Part shown: one piece after another, positions 26,608 to 35,561 of the stretch
How the letters are laid out: each line of letters starts with the position of its first letter
Position numbering within the stretch: position 1 is the first letter of the stretch
Assembly (NCBI GenBank): GCA_028285245.1
Contig: JANQPY010000062.1
Span: 19,450-83,449, forward strand
Length of the DNA stretch: 64,000 nt
Direction: 5' to 3'
Source: Gammaproteobacteria bacterium
GTDB taxonomy: Bacteria; Pseudomonadota; Gammaproteobacteria; Steroidobacterales; GCA-2729495
The notes under the pieces: generated by a model
What the model was told of the DNA's origin: nothing
What the model saw: only the letters and a program-made list of their open reading frames with translations
Databases searched by the model: none
Program-made: the position numbers and the translations under genes

Positions 26608-28104
26608 CTACCAACCCGCCTGCCACTGAACCGAAAAACGCCAGTCGTCCGAACGCGACCCCGAGACCGGATCGATCGACTCATAGCCGGCGACAGCCTG
26701 CAGCTCACCAAGGCCTAACGCGCGGCGATGACCTAAGCTGACACCGAGGTAATCCGCGCGCTCAGGCGAAACGCTGTTGGCGTTGCCGAACAAGCCTTCG
26801 CGATTGAGCTTGCCGCCGGTCGCCGTCATCGTCCAACGGCTGTCATCGACCTGGTTAAAGACCAACCCGGCCGTTACCAACTTCGCGTCGTTGTCAGCGC
26901 TGTTGGCAATGGGGCGGCCCCGATAGCGAACGCCGCTACTGTAGATGGGGTGGTTGTAGCAGACATCGGCGGAACCGCCGCCGAACAGGTTACCGCCACA
27001 CAGCGTGTCGGCCGCCTCTACATATATCCGGTAAGTTGCCCCGCTCGCGAAACTGCCCCAGTGCTCCACCCCAAACTGCGTGATGAACAAGGCGGGCTTC
27101 AGGTTTTGCTCATCTTCACCAATCTGCTGCACGTAGACAGCGAACGGCAGGCCGATCCCAGCGCCGGTCAAGCGGATGTCATAGCCGGCCAGCTGATTGC
27201 CCGGCTCATCCTCCGCCGATACGTTGTCACCGGCGTTGTCGTTTCCCAACAGCACATCGCCAAAAGTGTCCAGACTGCAGGGCCGGTCTTCGCCACACCA
27301 AAAAGCAATCCGCGAAAGTCCGACCTCGAGCCAGCGAGCCGGCTTGACGGTCACGCGCATGCCCCAGAACTGTGCTTCGGGCACGGCCCGTTCACTCTCC
27401 AGGAAGCCGAACATCGTCACCAGGTCCCAATGGCCGAGCCAGCGCAGCCACCTGCTCTCAAACGGCTCAGTTGAGTTGCGATCAATGGTTATTGCCGGAA
27501 ACGGCCGCGCATTGTTGGTGAGAATGCCGCTGCTTTGCCAGCCGGGCCCCCACCACCGGTCAGTAATGGCTGCCGCGAGCATCCAGTTACCAAGTGCAAT
27601 TCCCGCGTAGCTGCCATCCGCACGCCATTCGCGATCGTCCTCAGCATCAAAGGCATATTGTCCGCGCAGCCGCACGGCGAATCGCTCGCCCGTCCAGGTG
27701 AGCGAGCCGCCCGCTTCCAAATTCTCGCGCGGCGTGTCCTCAAAGCCACGCACTATCCAGCCGTCTGTTCCGGCGCGCACTGACCAGCCGGGCTGCCACG
27801 TGTCGATCTGCCGTGCCTCACGCAGGCGCTGCCGGACGCGCCTTAGCGCCGCGATCTCTCCGGCACGCAGCGGACGATCGAGCCTCGACTCGTCCGGGTT
27901 GATGTCGCCCCAGGACATCGGCCACTGCGTGATGGGCGACCCCAGGATGCCGGCATCGGCCAGCAGCACCAGATCATGCCGCAGCGATAGATCGCCGGGG
28001 TCGAGCCACGGGTCAGCGTTTGCATGCTGCGGCTGGACCAAGCAAGCCCAAGCAACGCTGGCACAAATTGCCGCAGATCGAAACGGCATGAAGAGAACAC
28101 CCAT
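26608..28104 (-). CDS. wzi: Wzi-family capsule assembly outer membrane protein
   Basis: 498 residues, with a signal peptide (MPFRSAAICASVAWACLV...HANA) from the first or the sixth residue. The mature protein begins DPWLDPGDLSLRHDLVLLADAG and continues as amphipathic strands typical of an 18-stranded barrel, including TDRWWGPGWQSSGILTNNARP and AQFWGMRVTVKP, both strongly conserved in Wzi homologues. It anchors or organises the surface polysaccharide at the outer membrane. It is the first gene of the long minus-strand locus, divergent from trmB, and overlaps the longest export-protein frame slightly. Confidence 0.9.
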   Translation of the reverse strand: MGVLFMPFRSAAICASVAWACLVQPQHANADPWLDPGDLSLRHDLVLLADAGILGSPITQWPMSWGDINPDESRLDRPLRAGEIAALRRVRQRLREARQIDTWQPGWSVRAGTDGWIVRGFEDTPRENLEAGGSLTWTGERFAVRLRGQYAFDAEDDREWRADGSYAGIALGNWMLAAAITDRWWGPGWQSSGILTNNARPFPAITIDRNSTEPFESRWLRWLGHWDLVTMFGFLESERAVPEAQFWGMRVTVKPARWLEVGLSRIAFWCGEDRPCSLDTFGDVLLGNDNAGDNVSAEDEPGNQLAGYDIRLTGAGIGLPFAVYVQQIGEDEQNLKPALFITQFGVEHWGSFASGATYRIYVEAADTLCGGNLFGGGSADVCYNHPIYSSGVRYRGRPIANSADNDAKLVTAGLVFNQVDDSRWTMTATGGKLNREGLFGNANSVSPERADYLGVSLGHRRALGLGELQAVAGYESIDPVSGSRSDDWRFSVQWQAGW

Positions 28105-28121
28105 AGCCTTGAGTAGCCGCG

Positions 28122-28151
28122 ATACTACGCAACCTGATCGACGCTTGTCAC
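28122..28151 (-). promoter_or_regulatory. Probable sigma70 promoter of the polysaccharide locus
   Basis: Minus strand: GTGACA at 28151-28146, an 18-bp spacer, and TAGTAT at 28127-28122. The predicted start site is near 28115, leaving a leader of only 10-25 nt before wzi. It is the best promoter-like match in the 109-bp divergent region shared with trmB. Confidence 0.4.
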
Positions 28152-28213
28152 AGGATCATCAGACAGGCGCCTGGACCATTCACGCTCGAGGCAATGGCAT
28201 CATAGTCAACGAG

Positions 28214-28897
28214 ATGAACGAGCCTCGCACATCAACGTCCGGATCAGCCCCGCGGCGCATTCGCAGCTTCGTGCGCCGCGCCGGCCGGCTCACCTCCGGC
28301 CAGCAAAGAGCGCTAAACGAGCTATGGCCGCGCTGGGGCGTGGACGACCTGAACATGCTTCGCGATCTCGACACGCTTTTCGGGCGCTCGGCGACGCGCG
28401 TACTGGACATTGGTTTTGGCGACGGCGAAGCGTTGCTGGCCATGGCTGAAGCATCACCGGAAACTGATTTCCTGGGCGTGGAAGTGCATGCACCGGGAAT
28501 TGGGCATTGTCTGATAGGCGCGGAAGCCGCATCCGTCACCAACCTGCGCCTGATTCAGGAGGATGCCGTTGATCTGCTGGGCGTGCATCTCAGTCCGAGC
28601 AGTCTCGACCGAACGCAGCTCTTCTTTCCGGACCCGTGGCCGAAGAAACGTCACCACAAACGTCGCATCGTTCAACCTAAGTTTCTGGGATTTGTATGCC
28701 GCGTGCTGAAACCGGGCGGCACGCTACATATTGCGACCGACTGGGCTCCCTATGCCGAGCACATCCAGTCAGTCGTAGCAGACGTTAGTGAACTGAAGGT
28801 TACGCAGTACTCGGGAGCACGGCCGACCACCAAGTTCGAAGAGCGCGGTAGGCGGCTCGGGCATGCGATTCACGACCTCGTATATCAGCGAGCTTAG
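28214..28897 (+). CDS. trmB: tRNA (guanine-N7-)-methyltransferase
   Basis: 227 residues from the ATG at 28214; the open frame extends far upstream across wzi but family alignment and length support this start. SAM motif VLDIGFGDGEALLAMAE, the FLGVEVHAPGI turn and the conserved FFPDPWPKKRHHKRR catalytic and tRNA-binding motif are intact. It makes m7G46 in tRNA. Transcribed away from the polysaccharide locus. Confidence 0.95.
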   Translation: MNEPRTSTSGSAPRRIRSFVRRAGRLTSGQQRALNELWPRWGVDDLNMLRDLDTLFGRSATRVLDIGFGDGEALLAMAEASPETDFLGVEVHAPGIGHCLIGAEAASVTNLRLIQEDAVDLLGVHLSPSSLDRTQLFFPDPWPKKRHHKRRIVQPKFLGFVCRVLKPGGTLHIATDWAPYAEHIQSVVADVSELKVTQYSGARPTTKFEERGRRLGHAIHDLVYQRA

Positions 28898-28933
28898 GGT
28901 CGGCGCTGACTGGCCGCAGATGGTGGCGAGGAC

Positions 28934-29482
28934 TCAGTTGTCGTCGCCGAACCAGTACACAAGATGGAACATGTGGATATCAACCCCGTCGTTCGGCGTA
29001 TCGAGGTTGGCATTCGAGTAATGCATGAAGCGATACGAGAACTCGAAGTTCTGCTGCTCGCCCAAAATACCGCCGATGCCGATCTGGTCTTCGAACTGAA
29101 AATTGGTCGACAAGTCTCGCCCGTCGATCTGCGTATCGGATGTGAACGTCGCGCCTACGCCTCCGTCCAGGAACCACTGCACGCCCAGCGGTTGGGCGTT
29201 GGGCAGGTAACGAAACACGGGGGAGAGCGAGAGCAGACTGACCTCGCTGTTCGCACCGTCCCAATAACCAAGACTCAGATCCCAAACCCCTGTCAGCCTG
29301 CCGAAATCGGTTTCAAACCAGCTGCGTTTGAATTTTCGCCGCAGGCTCATGCGGTACATATCGATCTCGTCATTGGCCGGCCCGGCACCGAGCGTGATTC
29401 CATCGATATCGAGCGCCGCTGCCGGCGGCGCGGTCACAGCAATCCAAAAACTGGCGCAGATCAGAATCACGAGCTGGCGCAT
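28934..29482 (-). CDS. pagL: PagL-like lipid A 3-O-deacylase
   Basis: 182 residues: a signal peptide (MRQLVILICASFWIAV...AAA) and an eight-strand outer membrane barrel ending in an aromatic HLVYWFGDDN. The catalytic His154 and Ser156 are in RFMHYSNANLDTPNDG. The position of the third residue, Glu140 in Pseudomonas PagL, is taken by Asp168 here. The enzyme removes the 3-linked acyl chain of lipid A in the outer membrane. Convergent with trmB. Whether Asp supports activity is unknown. Confidence 0.8.
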   Translation of the reverse strand: MRQLVILICASFWIAVTAPPAAALDIDGITLGAGPANDEIDMYRMSLRRKFKRSWFETDFGRLTGVWDLSLGYWDGANSEVSLLSLSPVFRYLPNAQPLGVQWFLDGGVGATFTSDTQIDGRDLSTNFQFEDQIGIGGILGEQQNFEFSYRFMHYSNANLDTPNDGVDIHMFHLVYWFGDDN

Positions 29483-29584
29483 TAACGAACTCTCAGCCTG
29501 AATGGTTGAAGCGAGGCGGCGGCATTATCGCGCAAGTCACCAAATCGGTTAAGTGCGGCTTTGCATCCGGCCAGATGCGTTGGC

Positions 29585-30013
29585 TCAGGAACTGCCCACC
29601 AGCTCAATAGCCGTTTGCAAGTCTGCCGGGGCCTTCACGAAGACGGCGTCGCCTTCTATTCGGCTGGGCAACGCGAGCAGCCTGCGGCCCGCACAAGGCC
29701 CAATGAGGCACTCGCCGGATTCCGGCACGAACAGGGCGCCATGCGAGCCGCAGCGAAGCAGCGCGCCGTCGGCCGAGAAAAACTCGTCCACTGGTGTATC
29801 TAACGGGTGGCTGCGATGCGGGCACACGTTGGCATAGGCACGAAGCGCATCTTGCCACCGCAGCACAAAACCGCGAAACGGCCAGTCGCCTTCGCCCACT
29901 TCGAAGCTGCGGGCACCCGGATCGCTGAGACCGGACCAGTCCGCCACGCGCCACTCGCGCCAGTCTGCTTGCGCTTCAGGCGTCGACACGAGAGGTTTGC
30001 GCGCCAAAGTCAT
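29585..30013 (-). CDS. Rieske [2Fe-2S] ferredoxin-like protein
   Basis: 142 residues with both halves of the Rieske site: CPHRSHPLD and CGSHGALFVPESGECLIGPC. The first is CxH and the second CxxH, 18-20 residues apart from the next cysteines. No membrane anchor or oxygenase catalytic domain, so it is a stand-alone ferredoxin-like protein. It overlaps the end of ampG by 38 bp and is the last gene of the xthA-ampG-Rieske run. Electron partner unknown. Confidence 0.85.
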   Translation of the reverse strand: MTLARKPLVSTPEAQADWREWRVADWSGLSDPGARSFEVGEGDWPFRGFVLRWQDALRAYANVCPHRSHPLDTPVDEFFSADGALLRCGSHGALFVPESGECLIGPCAGRRLLALPSRIEGDAVFVKAPADLQTAIELVGSS

Positions 30014-31289
30014 CCCGGCGCGTTACCCACACGGCGAGGATCACGGCCGGCAGGCCCATGGCCGAGGCATAGATAAAGAAGCTGAACCAATCGACGGCCT
30101 CAACGATCTGCCCTGAAAAACCGCTGATGATTTTCCCGGGCAGCGTCATTAGAGAAGAGAACAGTGCGTACTGCGTCGCGGTGTATGCCACGTTGGTCAT
30201 GCCGGACAAATAGGCGATAAACACGGAGCCGGTAAACCCGGCGGCGAGATTGTCTGCGCTGATCGTCAGCACGAGAAACCATAGCTCCGCGCCGTACGCT
30301 GCCATGCCGGCGAAGAAGAGATTGGTGACCGCCAGCAGCACCGCGCCTATGACCAGTGGTCCCGCTAACCCATAACGCACGACCGCAAGGCCCCCAATCG
30401 CGGCACCCGCGAGCGTCACAAACACGCCAAACACTTTGGTGACGGCGGCGATTTCTTCCAGGCTAAACCCGATCGCGATGTAAAAGGGATTGGCCATCAC
30501 CCCCAGCACCATGTCGCTGAACCGGTAGAAACCGATAAACACGAGCAGCAACAGGGCTGCGCGGCCATGGCGAACAAAAAAATCGGCGATCGGGCCAATC
30601 ACCGCATCAGTGAACCACCGGAGGTAACCCGCTGGACGCGACCTCAGGTCTCTCGCGGAACTGTGTTCGGGTTCTGCAATGAACAAAACCGTAATCACCC
30701 CGACTACCATCAGCAGTGCCATGACTTGATACGCAAGCTGCCAGCTTGCCTGCGAAGCGATCACCAGAGCGCCGGCCCCTGCCGCCAGAATGCCGATGCG
30801 ATAGCCCGTTTGATAAGTGGCCGCCATCGCGCCCTGCAGCGACAGATCGACCGCCTCGATGCGCCAGGCATCGATGGCAATGTCCTGAGTTGCCGAAGCG
30901 AAAGCGGCCAGAACCGCGAAAGCAGCTACCCGTGCCAATCCGATTTGCGGGTCAGTGGCCGCGATGCCGAGCAGCCCGGCGATGACGCCCATCTGAGCCA
31001 GCAGCATCCAGGCACGCCGGCGGCCCAGGGCCCGGGTGAGCAGCGGCAGCGGCAGCCGGTCGACCAGCGGCGCCCAGAGAAACTTCACTGAGTAGGCAAT
31101 GCCGACCCAGGCGAACATGCCGATCTCCGCCATGCTGATCTGATCCTGAGCCAGCCAGGCCGTCAGCGTTCCGGCGACCAGCAAAAAAGGTAGGCCAGCC
31201 GAAAACCCAAGAAATAGCATGGCCAGCACCCGCGGATGCAGATAAACCCGCGCGCTTTCCAGCCAACCCGACCGGTGGCTAGAAGTCAT
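29976..31289 (-). CDS. ampG: AmpG-like muropeptide MFS permease
   Basis: 437 residues with about 12 membrane helices. LGFSAGLPFLLVAGTLTAWL and IAYSVKFLWAPLVDRLPLPLL are hallmark AmpG sequences, and the ALGRRRAWMLLAQ loop is the MFS motif between helices 2 and 3. It imports GlcNAc-anhydro-MurNAc peptides for recycling and, where present, for AmpC induction. No ampC or ampR is nearby. It overlaps the xthA stop by 11 bp. Confidence 0.9.
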   Translation of the reverse strand: MTSSHRSGWLESARVYLHPRVLAMLFLGFSAGLPFLLVAGTLTAWLAQDQISMAEIGMFAWVGIAYSVKFLWAPLVDRLPLPLLTRALGRRRAWMLLAQMGVIAGLLGIAATDPQIGLARVAAFAVLAAFASATQDIAIDAWRIEAVDLSLQGAMAATYQTGYRIGILAAGAGALVIASQASWQLAYQVMALLMVVGVITVLFIAEPEHSSARDLRSRPAGYLRWFTDAVIGPIADFFVRHGRAALLLLVFIGFYRFSDMVLGVMANPFYIAIGFSLEEIAAVTKVFGVFVTLAGAAIGGLAVVRYGLAGPLVIGAVLLAVTNLFFAGMAAYGAELWFLVLTISADNLAAGFTGSVFIAYLSGMTNVAYTATQYALFSSLMTLPGKIISGFSGQIVEAVDWFSFFIYASAMGLPAVILAVWVTRRDDFGAQTSRVDA

Positions 31290-32046
31290 AGTCCATGATC
31301 AGCGGTGCGTGATCGGAAAAGCGCCTGGCCTTATAGATCTTTGCCGCCCGGGGCGAACCGGCCAGCGATGGCGAGAGCACCTGGTAGTCGATGCGCCAAC
31401 CGACGTTCTTAGCCCAGGCCTCGCCACGGTTTGACCACCATGTGTACTGCTCGGCCGCCTGATTCACCTCACGGAATGCATCAATGAAGCCCACTTCATC
31501 AAACAGCTCGTCGAGCCACGCGCGCTCTTCCGGCAGAAAGCCCGAGTTCTTTTGATTGGAACGCCAGTTCTTCAGATCGATCTGTTTATGCGCGATGTTC
31601 CAGTCACCCGCGATCAGATAGTCGCGGCCATCCTTCTTTAGCCTGCGAAGATGGCGCATGAACGCCTCCATGAACCGGAACTTCGATGCCTGGCGATGCT
31701 CGCCCGAGGAACCGGAAGGCGCATATAAAGAAACCACGCTCAAGTTGCCGTAGCGGGCTTCCAGGTAGCGGCCCTCATCGTCAAACTCCTGGGTGCCGAA
31801 GCCGCGAATCACCTTGTCCGGCTCCCGCCGGCTGTATAGCGCCACACCGGCGTAGCCCTTCTTTTTCGCATCAGCATAGAAGCAGTGCCAGTTGCGCGGC
31901 CAGTAGAGGGGCGCGTCGAGCTGTGGCTGCTGTGCCTTGGTTTCCTGAATGCAAACCACGTCGGCGCGCTGGCGCGGCAACCAGGTGAAGAACCCTTTTC
32001 GACCAGCGGCGCGAATACCGTTGGCATTGAGTGTAATGATGCGCAT
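31279..32046 (-). CDS. xthA: Exodeoxyribonuclease III
   Basis: 255 residues of the EEP nuclease family: MRIITLNANGIRAAG, CIQETKAQ (catalytic Glu), YAPSG, GDWNIAHKQIDLKNW (metal Asp/Asn), and the closing FSDHAPLIMDYDF with the catalytic His. It repairs abasic sites and 3' blocking groups. First gene of a three-gene minus-strand set and divergent from pyrE. Confidence 0.94.
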   Translation of the reverse strand: MRIITLNANGIRAAGRKGFFTWLPRQRADVVCIQETKAQQPQLDAPLYWPRNWHCFYADAKKKGYAGVALYSRREPDKVIRGFGTQEFDDEGRYLEARYGNLSVVSLYAPSGSSGEHRQASKFRFMEAFMRHLRRLKKDGRDYLIAGDWNIAHKQIDLKNWRSNQKNSGFLPEERAWLDELFDEVGFIDAFREVNQAAEQYTWWSNRGEAWAKNVGWRIDYQVLSPSLAGSPRAAKIYKARRFSDHAPLIMDYDF

Positions 32047-32123
32047 TTAGAGCGAGTGTAACTGGAACCAATCTCACAATGCGGCGCGGACCGTGGTCAC
32101 GTCCGGTTGTGCATGGAGCATTG

Positions 32124-32136
32124 GGGGTCTGACCCC
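32124..32136. repeat. GGGGTCTGACCCC palindrome, copy 1
   Basis: A perfect 6-bp inverted repeat around one base, lying in the 172-bp divergent region between xthA and pyrE. The same 13-mer occurs at 63707-63719. Short palindromes of this type occur in multiple copies in some proteobacterial genomes; copy number here cannot be seen from one window. Confidence 0.6.
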
Positions 32137-32218
32137 GGCTCCTCATGGGTGCGATACTCTAGCCAACTTCGCTGAATGGCTAACGTATGCCGATCTGACG
32201 GTTGGCAACTTCGAGACA

Positions 32219-32863
32219 ATGAACTACGACTACAAGCGCGAATTTATCGAGCTCGCCCTGGAGATGGGCGTGTTGCGATTTGGCGAGTTCAAGCTCAAAT
32301 CCGGCCGCATCAGCCCCTACTTCTTTAACGCGGGCTTGTTCAACACCGGGCGCGCTGCAGCCAGGCTCGGGCGTTTTTACGCCGCCGCGCTAGTGGCCTC
32401 CAAGATCGAAGCCGACATGCTCTTTGGCCCCGCCTACAAGGGCATTCCGCTTGCGGCACTCACAGCGGCCGCGCTCGCCGAACACCACGGGCTCGACTTG
32501 CCCTACGCTTACAACCGCAAGGAAGCGAAGACCCACGGCGAGGGTGGACAAACTGTCGGCGCGCGCTTAAGCGGAAACGTCGTGATTCTCGACGATGTCA
32601 TCACTGCCGGCACGGCCATTGGCGAGAGCATGAAAATTATCGAAGCCGCCGGGGCGCATGCTACGGGTGTGATTATTGCCCTCGATCGCCAGGAACGCGG
32701 CCAGGGCAAGCGCTCGGCGGTCCAGCAGGCGGAAGTTGACTATGGCCTCCGGGCGGCCAGTATTATCACGCTGGATGACCTGCTGGGGCACCTTTCGGCA
32801 GGCGGCAAAGAGGCAGAATACCTTGCCAGCCTTAAGACTTACCGGGCGGAGTATGGGGTTTAG
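32219..32863 (+). CDS. pyrE: Orotate phosphoribosyltransferase
   Basis: 214 residues from ATG 32219 ([14 protein letters not shown]); the frame extends 42 codons further without looking coding. It shows [19 protein letters not shown] at the N-terminus, [24 protein letters not shown] (flexible catalytic loop) and [14 protein letters not shown] (PRPP-binding motif). It forms OMP from orotate and PRPP in pyrimidine synthesis. Leader of about 170 bp shared with xthA. Confidence 0.95.
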   Translation: MNYDYKREFIELALEMGVLRFGEFKLKSGRISPYFFNAGLFNTGRAAARLGRFYAAALVASKIEADMLFGPAYKGIPLAALTAAALAEHHGLDLPYAYNRKEAKTHGEGGQTVGARLSGNVVILDDVITAGTAIGESMKIIEAAGAHATGVIIALDRQERGQGKRSAVQQAEVDYGLRAASIITLDDLLGHLSAGGKEAEYLASLKTYRAEYGV

Positions 32864-32943
32864 AGACCCGACTGGTTCACGGTTTGGAGCCCGGCGGAGG
32901 TGCGATACTTGGTGGTGTGTATGACGTGCGGAGCCTGGCGGAG

Positions 32944-33576
32944 ATGACCAGGAGTTGGCTGTTAACCGGGGCTTTACCGGCCCTGCTGTTGATCCTGTCT
33001 GGTGGCCCGGCGGCCGCCGACGGCAAGGTCTACCGGTGGACAGATGAGAACGGCGTCGTTCACTACGGTGATCGGGTGCCGCCCGAACAAGTCAGCAATG
33101 ACCGTGACGTGCTAAACGACCACGGCGTCCCGATTGATCGGGAGCAGGGCGCGATCACGCCGGCGGAGCTGGAAGTCGAAGAAGCTGAGCGCCTGGCCCG
33201 CGAGCAGCAAATGCGGGAGCTCGCCCGCGATGAGATTTTGCTCGACACTTACCTGTCGGTCGGCGAAATCGAATCACTGCGCAACCAGCGTACGGAACTG
33301 ATCGATAGTCAGATTCAGATCACTGAGCTGTATCTGGACAGCCTGCGCACCAAGCTGGGGCGATTGCAGCAGGATGCCTCGCGTTTCCGTCCCTATAGTT
33401 CGGACCCCGATGCGCCACCGATTCACGAGAACCTGGCTAAGGAACTCTCCAATACGCTGGACTCCATCATGCTTTACGAGAAGAACCTTGAAGTCGCCGA
33501 GCAGCGTAAACAAGGTCTCGTCAATAAGTTTGCCCTTGACATCGAGCGCTTCAAGGAACTCAAAGGCTTGAATTAG
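32944..33576 (+). CDS. DUF4124-containing secreted protein with coiled coil
   Basis: 210 residues starting at MTRSWLLTGALPALLL (32944), a signal peptide ending GGPAAADG; earlier in-frame starts give up to 230 residues. DUF4124 follows at once (KVYRWTDENGVVHYGDRVPP), then a long charged helical part to the C-terminus (residues 75-210). Probably periplasmic or envelope-attached. Function of the family is not established. It follows pyrE by 80 bp on the same strand. Confidence 0.8.
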   Translation: MTRSWLLTGALPALLLILSGGPAAADGKVYRWTDENGVVHYGDRVPPEQVSNDRDVLNDHGVPIDREQGAITPAELEVEEAERLAREQQMRELARDEILLDTYLSVGEIESLRNQRTELIDSQIQITELYLDSLRTKLGRLQQDASRFRPYSSDPDAPPIHENLAKELSNTLDSIMLYEKNLEVAEQRKQGLVNKFALDIERFKELKGLN

Positions 33577-33733
33577 AAAAGCCTCAGCCGGCGCGGTACT
33601 TCGTGCGGACCGGCCAGAAATGCTCACGTATGCACATATACGTTGCGCTGATTCACTTCTCCACGCCGCGTCTCGCCATCGCCTCAAGCTCTGCTAACTG
33701 CACCCGCAAGGTGACGAGGAAAACAGCCTTGCT

Positions 33734-34192
33734 CTAGGTTCCCGTGCTGCCGAAACCGCCGGCACCTCGTTCAGTTTCCGCAAACTCCTCCACTCGTTCG
33801 AACTCGGCCTGCACCACAGGCAGGAACACCATCTGTGCCAGTCTGGAACCGGGTTCAATCGTGAAGTCGGCATGCCCGCGATTCCAGCACGACACGAATA
33901 TCTGGCCCTGGTAGTCGGAATCAATCAAGCCGACGAGATTGCCCAGCACGATGCCGTGTTTGTGGCCCAGACCTGAACGCGGCAGCAGCGTTGCCGCGAG
34001 GCCCGGGTCCTGCATGTAGATTGCGATACCCGTCGGAATGAGCTCGGTACTGCCGGGGACCAGGGTCAGAGGCCCATCGATGCATGCGCGCAGATCGATA
34101 CCTGCGGAGCCTGGCGTGGCGTAGTCGGGAACCGGAAACTCCCGGCCAACACGTTCATCCAGAATCTTTAGCTGAACTTTTCTTCGCGTCAC
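33734..34192 (-). CDS. dut: dUTP diphosphatase
   Basis: 152 residues from a GTG at 34192 that overlaps the coaBC stop as GTGA. This gives [16 protein letters not shown] and the usual length (E. coli 151); the longer frame would run 44 codons back through coaBC. Motifs: [14 protein letters not shown] (1), [15 protein letters not shown] (2), [11 protein letters not shown] (3), LAQMVFLPV (4) and the C-terminal [11 protein letters not shown] (5), which closes on the active site. It hydrolyses dUTP to dUMP. Confidence 0.95.
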   Translation of the reverse strand: MTRRKVQLKILDERVGREFPVPDYATPGSAGIDLRACIDGPLTLVPGSTELIPTGIAIYMQDPGLAATLLPRSGLGHKHGIVLGNLVGLIDSDYQGQIFVSCWNRGHADFTIEPGSRLAQMVFLPVVQAEFERVEEFAETERGAGGFGSTGT

Positions 34193-35430
34193 GAGGCGGT
34201 CGGCTGGCGGAGCGGCGTAGGCAGGTTGCGCGACTGGCGATAGCGGCGTGCGATGAGCGTGATCAACTCGGCGGCCAGTTCTGACTTGTGCATGGTCGGC
34301 AAAGGCTGCTCGCCGCCACGCCATAGCACGAGCGCACTGTTGTCTTCGCAGTCAAACCCTAAGCCGCGGCCGACAAGATTGGCAACAATCATGTCGAGCT
34401 GCTTGCCCTCAAGTTTCTGCCGGGCGTGCTCCTCCAATTTCTGTGTTTCGGCGGCGAAGCCCACAGTAAAAGGTGCGTTGACCAGTGCGGCCACCTCAGC
34501 CAGCACGTCGACTGAACGAATCATTGACAGGGACAGCCGATCACTGCGCTTTTTGATCTTGTGGCAAGGGACGTCTTCAGGCCGATAGTCAGAGATAGCG
34601 GCGGCACCAATGTAAATGTCGGCATCTGAGACAGCCTCCATTACGGCGGCATGCATCTCCTGGGCAGTTTCAACGTCGCGGCGCTGAACGCCGAAGGGTG
34701 AGGCCAAATTCACCGGCCCGGCGACAAGCGTGACGCGGGCCCCCGCCGCCGCCGCCGCCCGCGCCACGGCGAAGCCCATGCGCCCGGAACTCCGGTTGCT
34801 GACAAAGCGCACGGGATCGATCGGCTCGCGAGTCGGCCCGGCGCTGATTACGACGTGCATGCCGTCAAGCTCGCCGCCAACGCGCGGACGCCGCTGCAGC
34901 ACCTCATCGATGATCTCAGCAGGTTCGACGAGCCGGCCCGGCCCGGTCTCGCCGCAGGCCTGTTCGCCGGCAGCCGGACCAATGAACTGCACGCCGCGCT
35001 CGTTCAGAGTTGCAAAGTTGGCTTGTGTGGCCGGATGAGTCCACATGGCCTGGTTCATCGCCGGCGCCAGGACCAGCGGCGCCTCTGAAGCAAGACACAG
35101 GGTAGTGAGCAGGCCGCCCGCTGAGCCGGCGGCAAGCTCGGCCATGATGTTGGCCGTGGCCGGGGCTATCAGAACGAGGTCCGCCCAACGCGCCAGGTCG
35201 ATGTGACCCATCGCCGATTCCGCTTCTTCGTCCCAGATGTCATCGCGAACCGGCTGCCCGGACACGGCCTGGAAGACGGCCGGCGAAACCAGCCGGGCAG
35301 CACTGGGCGTTACGACGACCCGCACGTCGATATCGGCCTCCCGCAGCCGGCGAATCAGGTCAGGGCTCTTGTAGGCGGCGATACCACCCGTGACGCCCAG
35401 CAATACACGAAATTTCTGGCGTGCAGTCAT
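34189..35430 (-). CDS. coaBC: Bifunctional phosphopantothenoylcysteine decarboxylase/synthetase
   Basis: 413 residues. The N-terminal CoaC flavoprotein half has [42 protein letters not shown] and the catalytic loop [12 protein letters not shown]. The CoaB half begins near [20 protein letters not shown] with [13 protein letters not shown] and the KIKKRSD dimer-lysine region. It makes 4'-phosphopantetheine for coenzyme A. It is translationally coupled to dut downstream and divergent from radC, the standard arrangement; coaD of the same pathway is 5 kb away. Confidence 0.96.
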   Translation of the reverse strand: MTARQKFRVLLGVTGGIAAYKSPDLIRRLREADIDVRVVVTPSAARLVSPAVFQAVSGQPVRDDIWDEEAESAMGHIDLARWADLVLIAPATANIMAELAAGSAGGLLTTLCLASEAPLVLAPAMNQAMWTHPATQANFATLNERGVQFIGPAAGEQACGETGPGRLVEPAEIIDEVLQRRPRVGGELDGMHVVISAGPTREPIDPVRFVSNRSSGRMGFAVARAAAAAGARVTLVAGPVNLASPFGVQRRDVETAQEMHAAVMEAVSDADIYIGAAAISDYRPEDVPCHKIKKRSDRLSLSMIRSVDVLAEVAALVNAPFTVGFAAETQKLEEHARQKLEGKQLDMIVANLVGRGLGFDCEDNSALVLWRGGEQPLPTMHKSELAAELITLIARRYRQSRNLPTPLRQPTAS

Positions 35431-35561
35431 TGACCAGGAACGCAGTTCACATGAGCCTCAAGACTACCCCAAGCCGCCCGTTCGCGCCGGTATCGGTATA
35501 TAGCTATTGGCACGCGATTGGCGTGTTGGGTCCGCATCCAGCGGCCGCGAGAATATCGACC

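Noticed and set aside
27698..28213. Extended N-terminus for trmB (172 extra codons)
   Set aside because: It runs antisense through wzi and the divergent promoter; the family start and length fit 28214.
33577..33733. Small minus-strand frame downstream of dut reading QLAELEAMARRGVEK, slightly SlyX-like
   Set aside because: Only a few codons with no start signal; the resemblance is too weak to call even a remnant.
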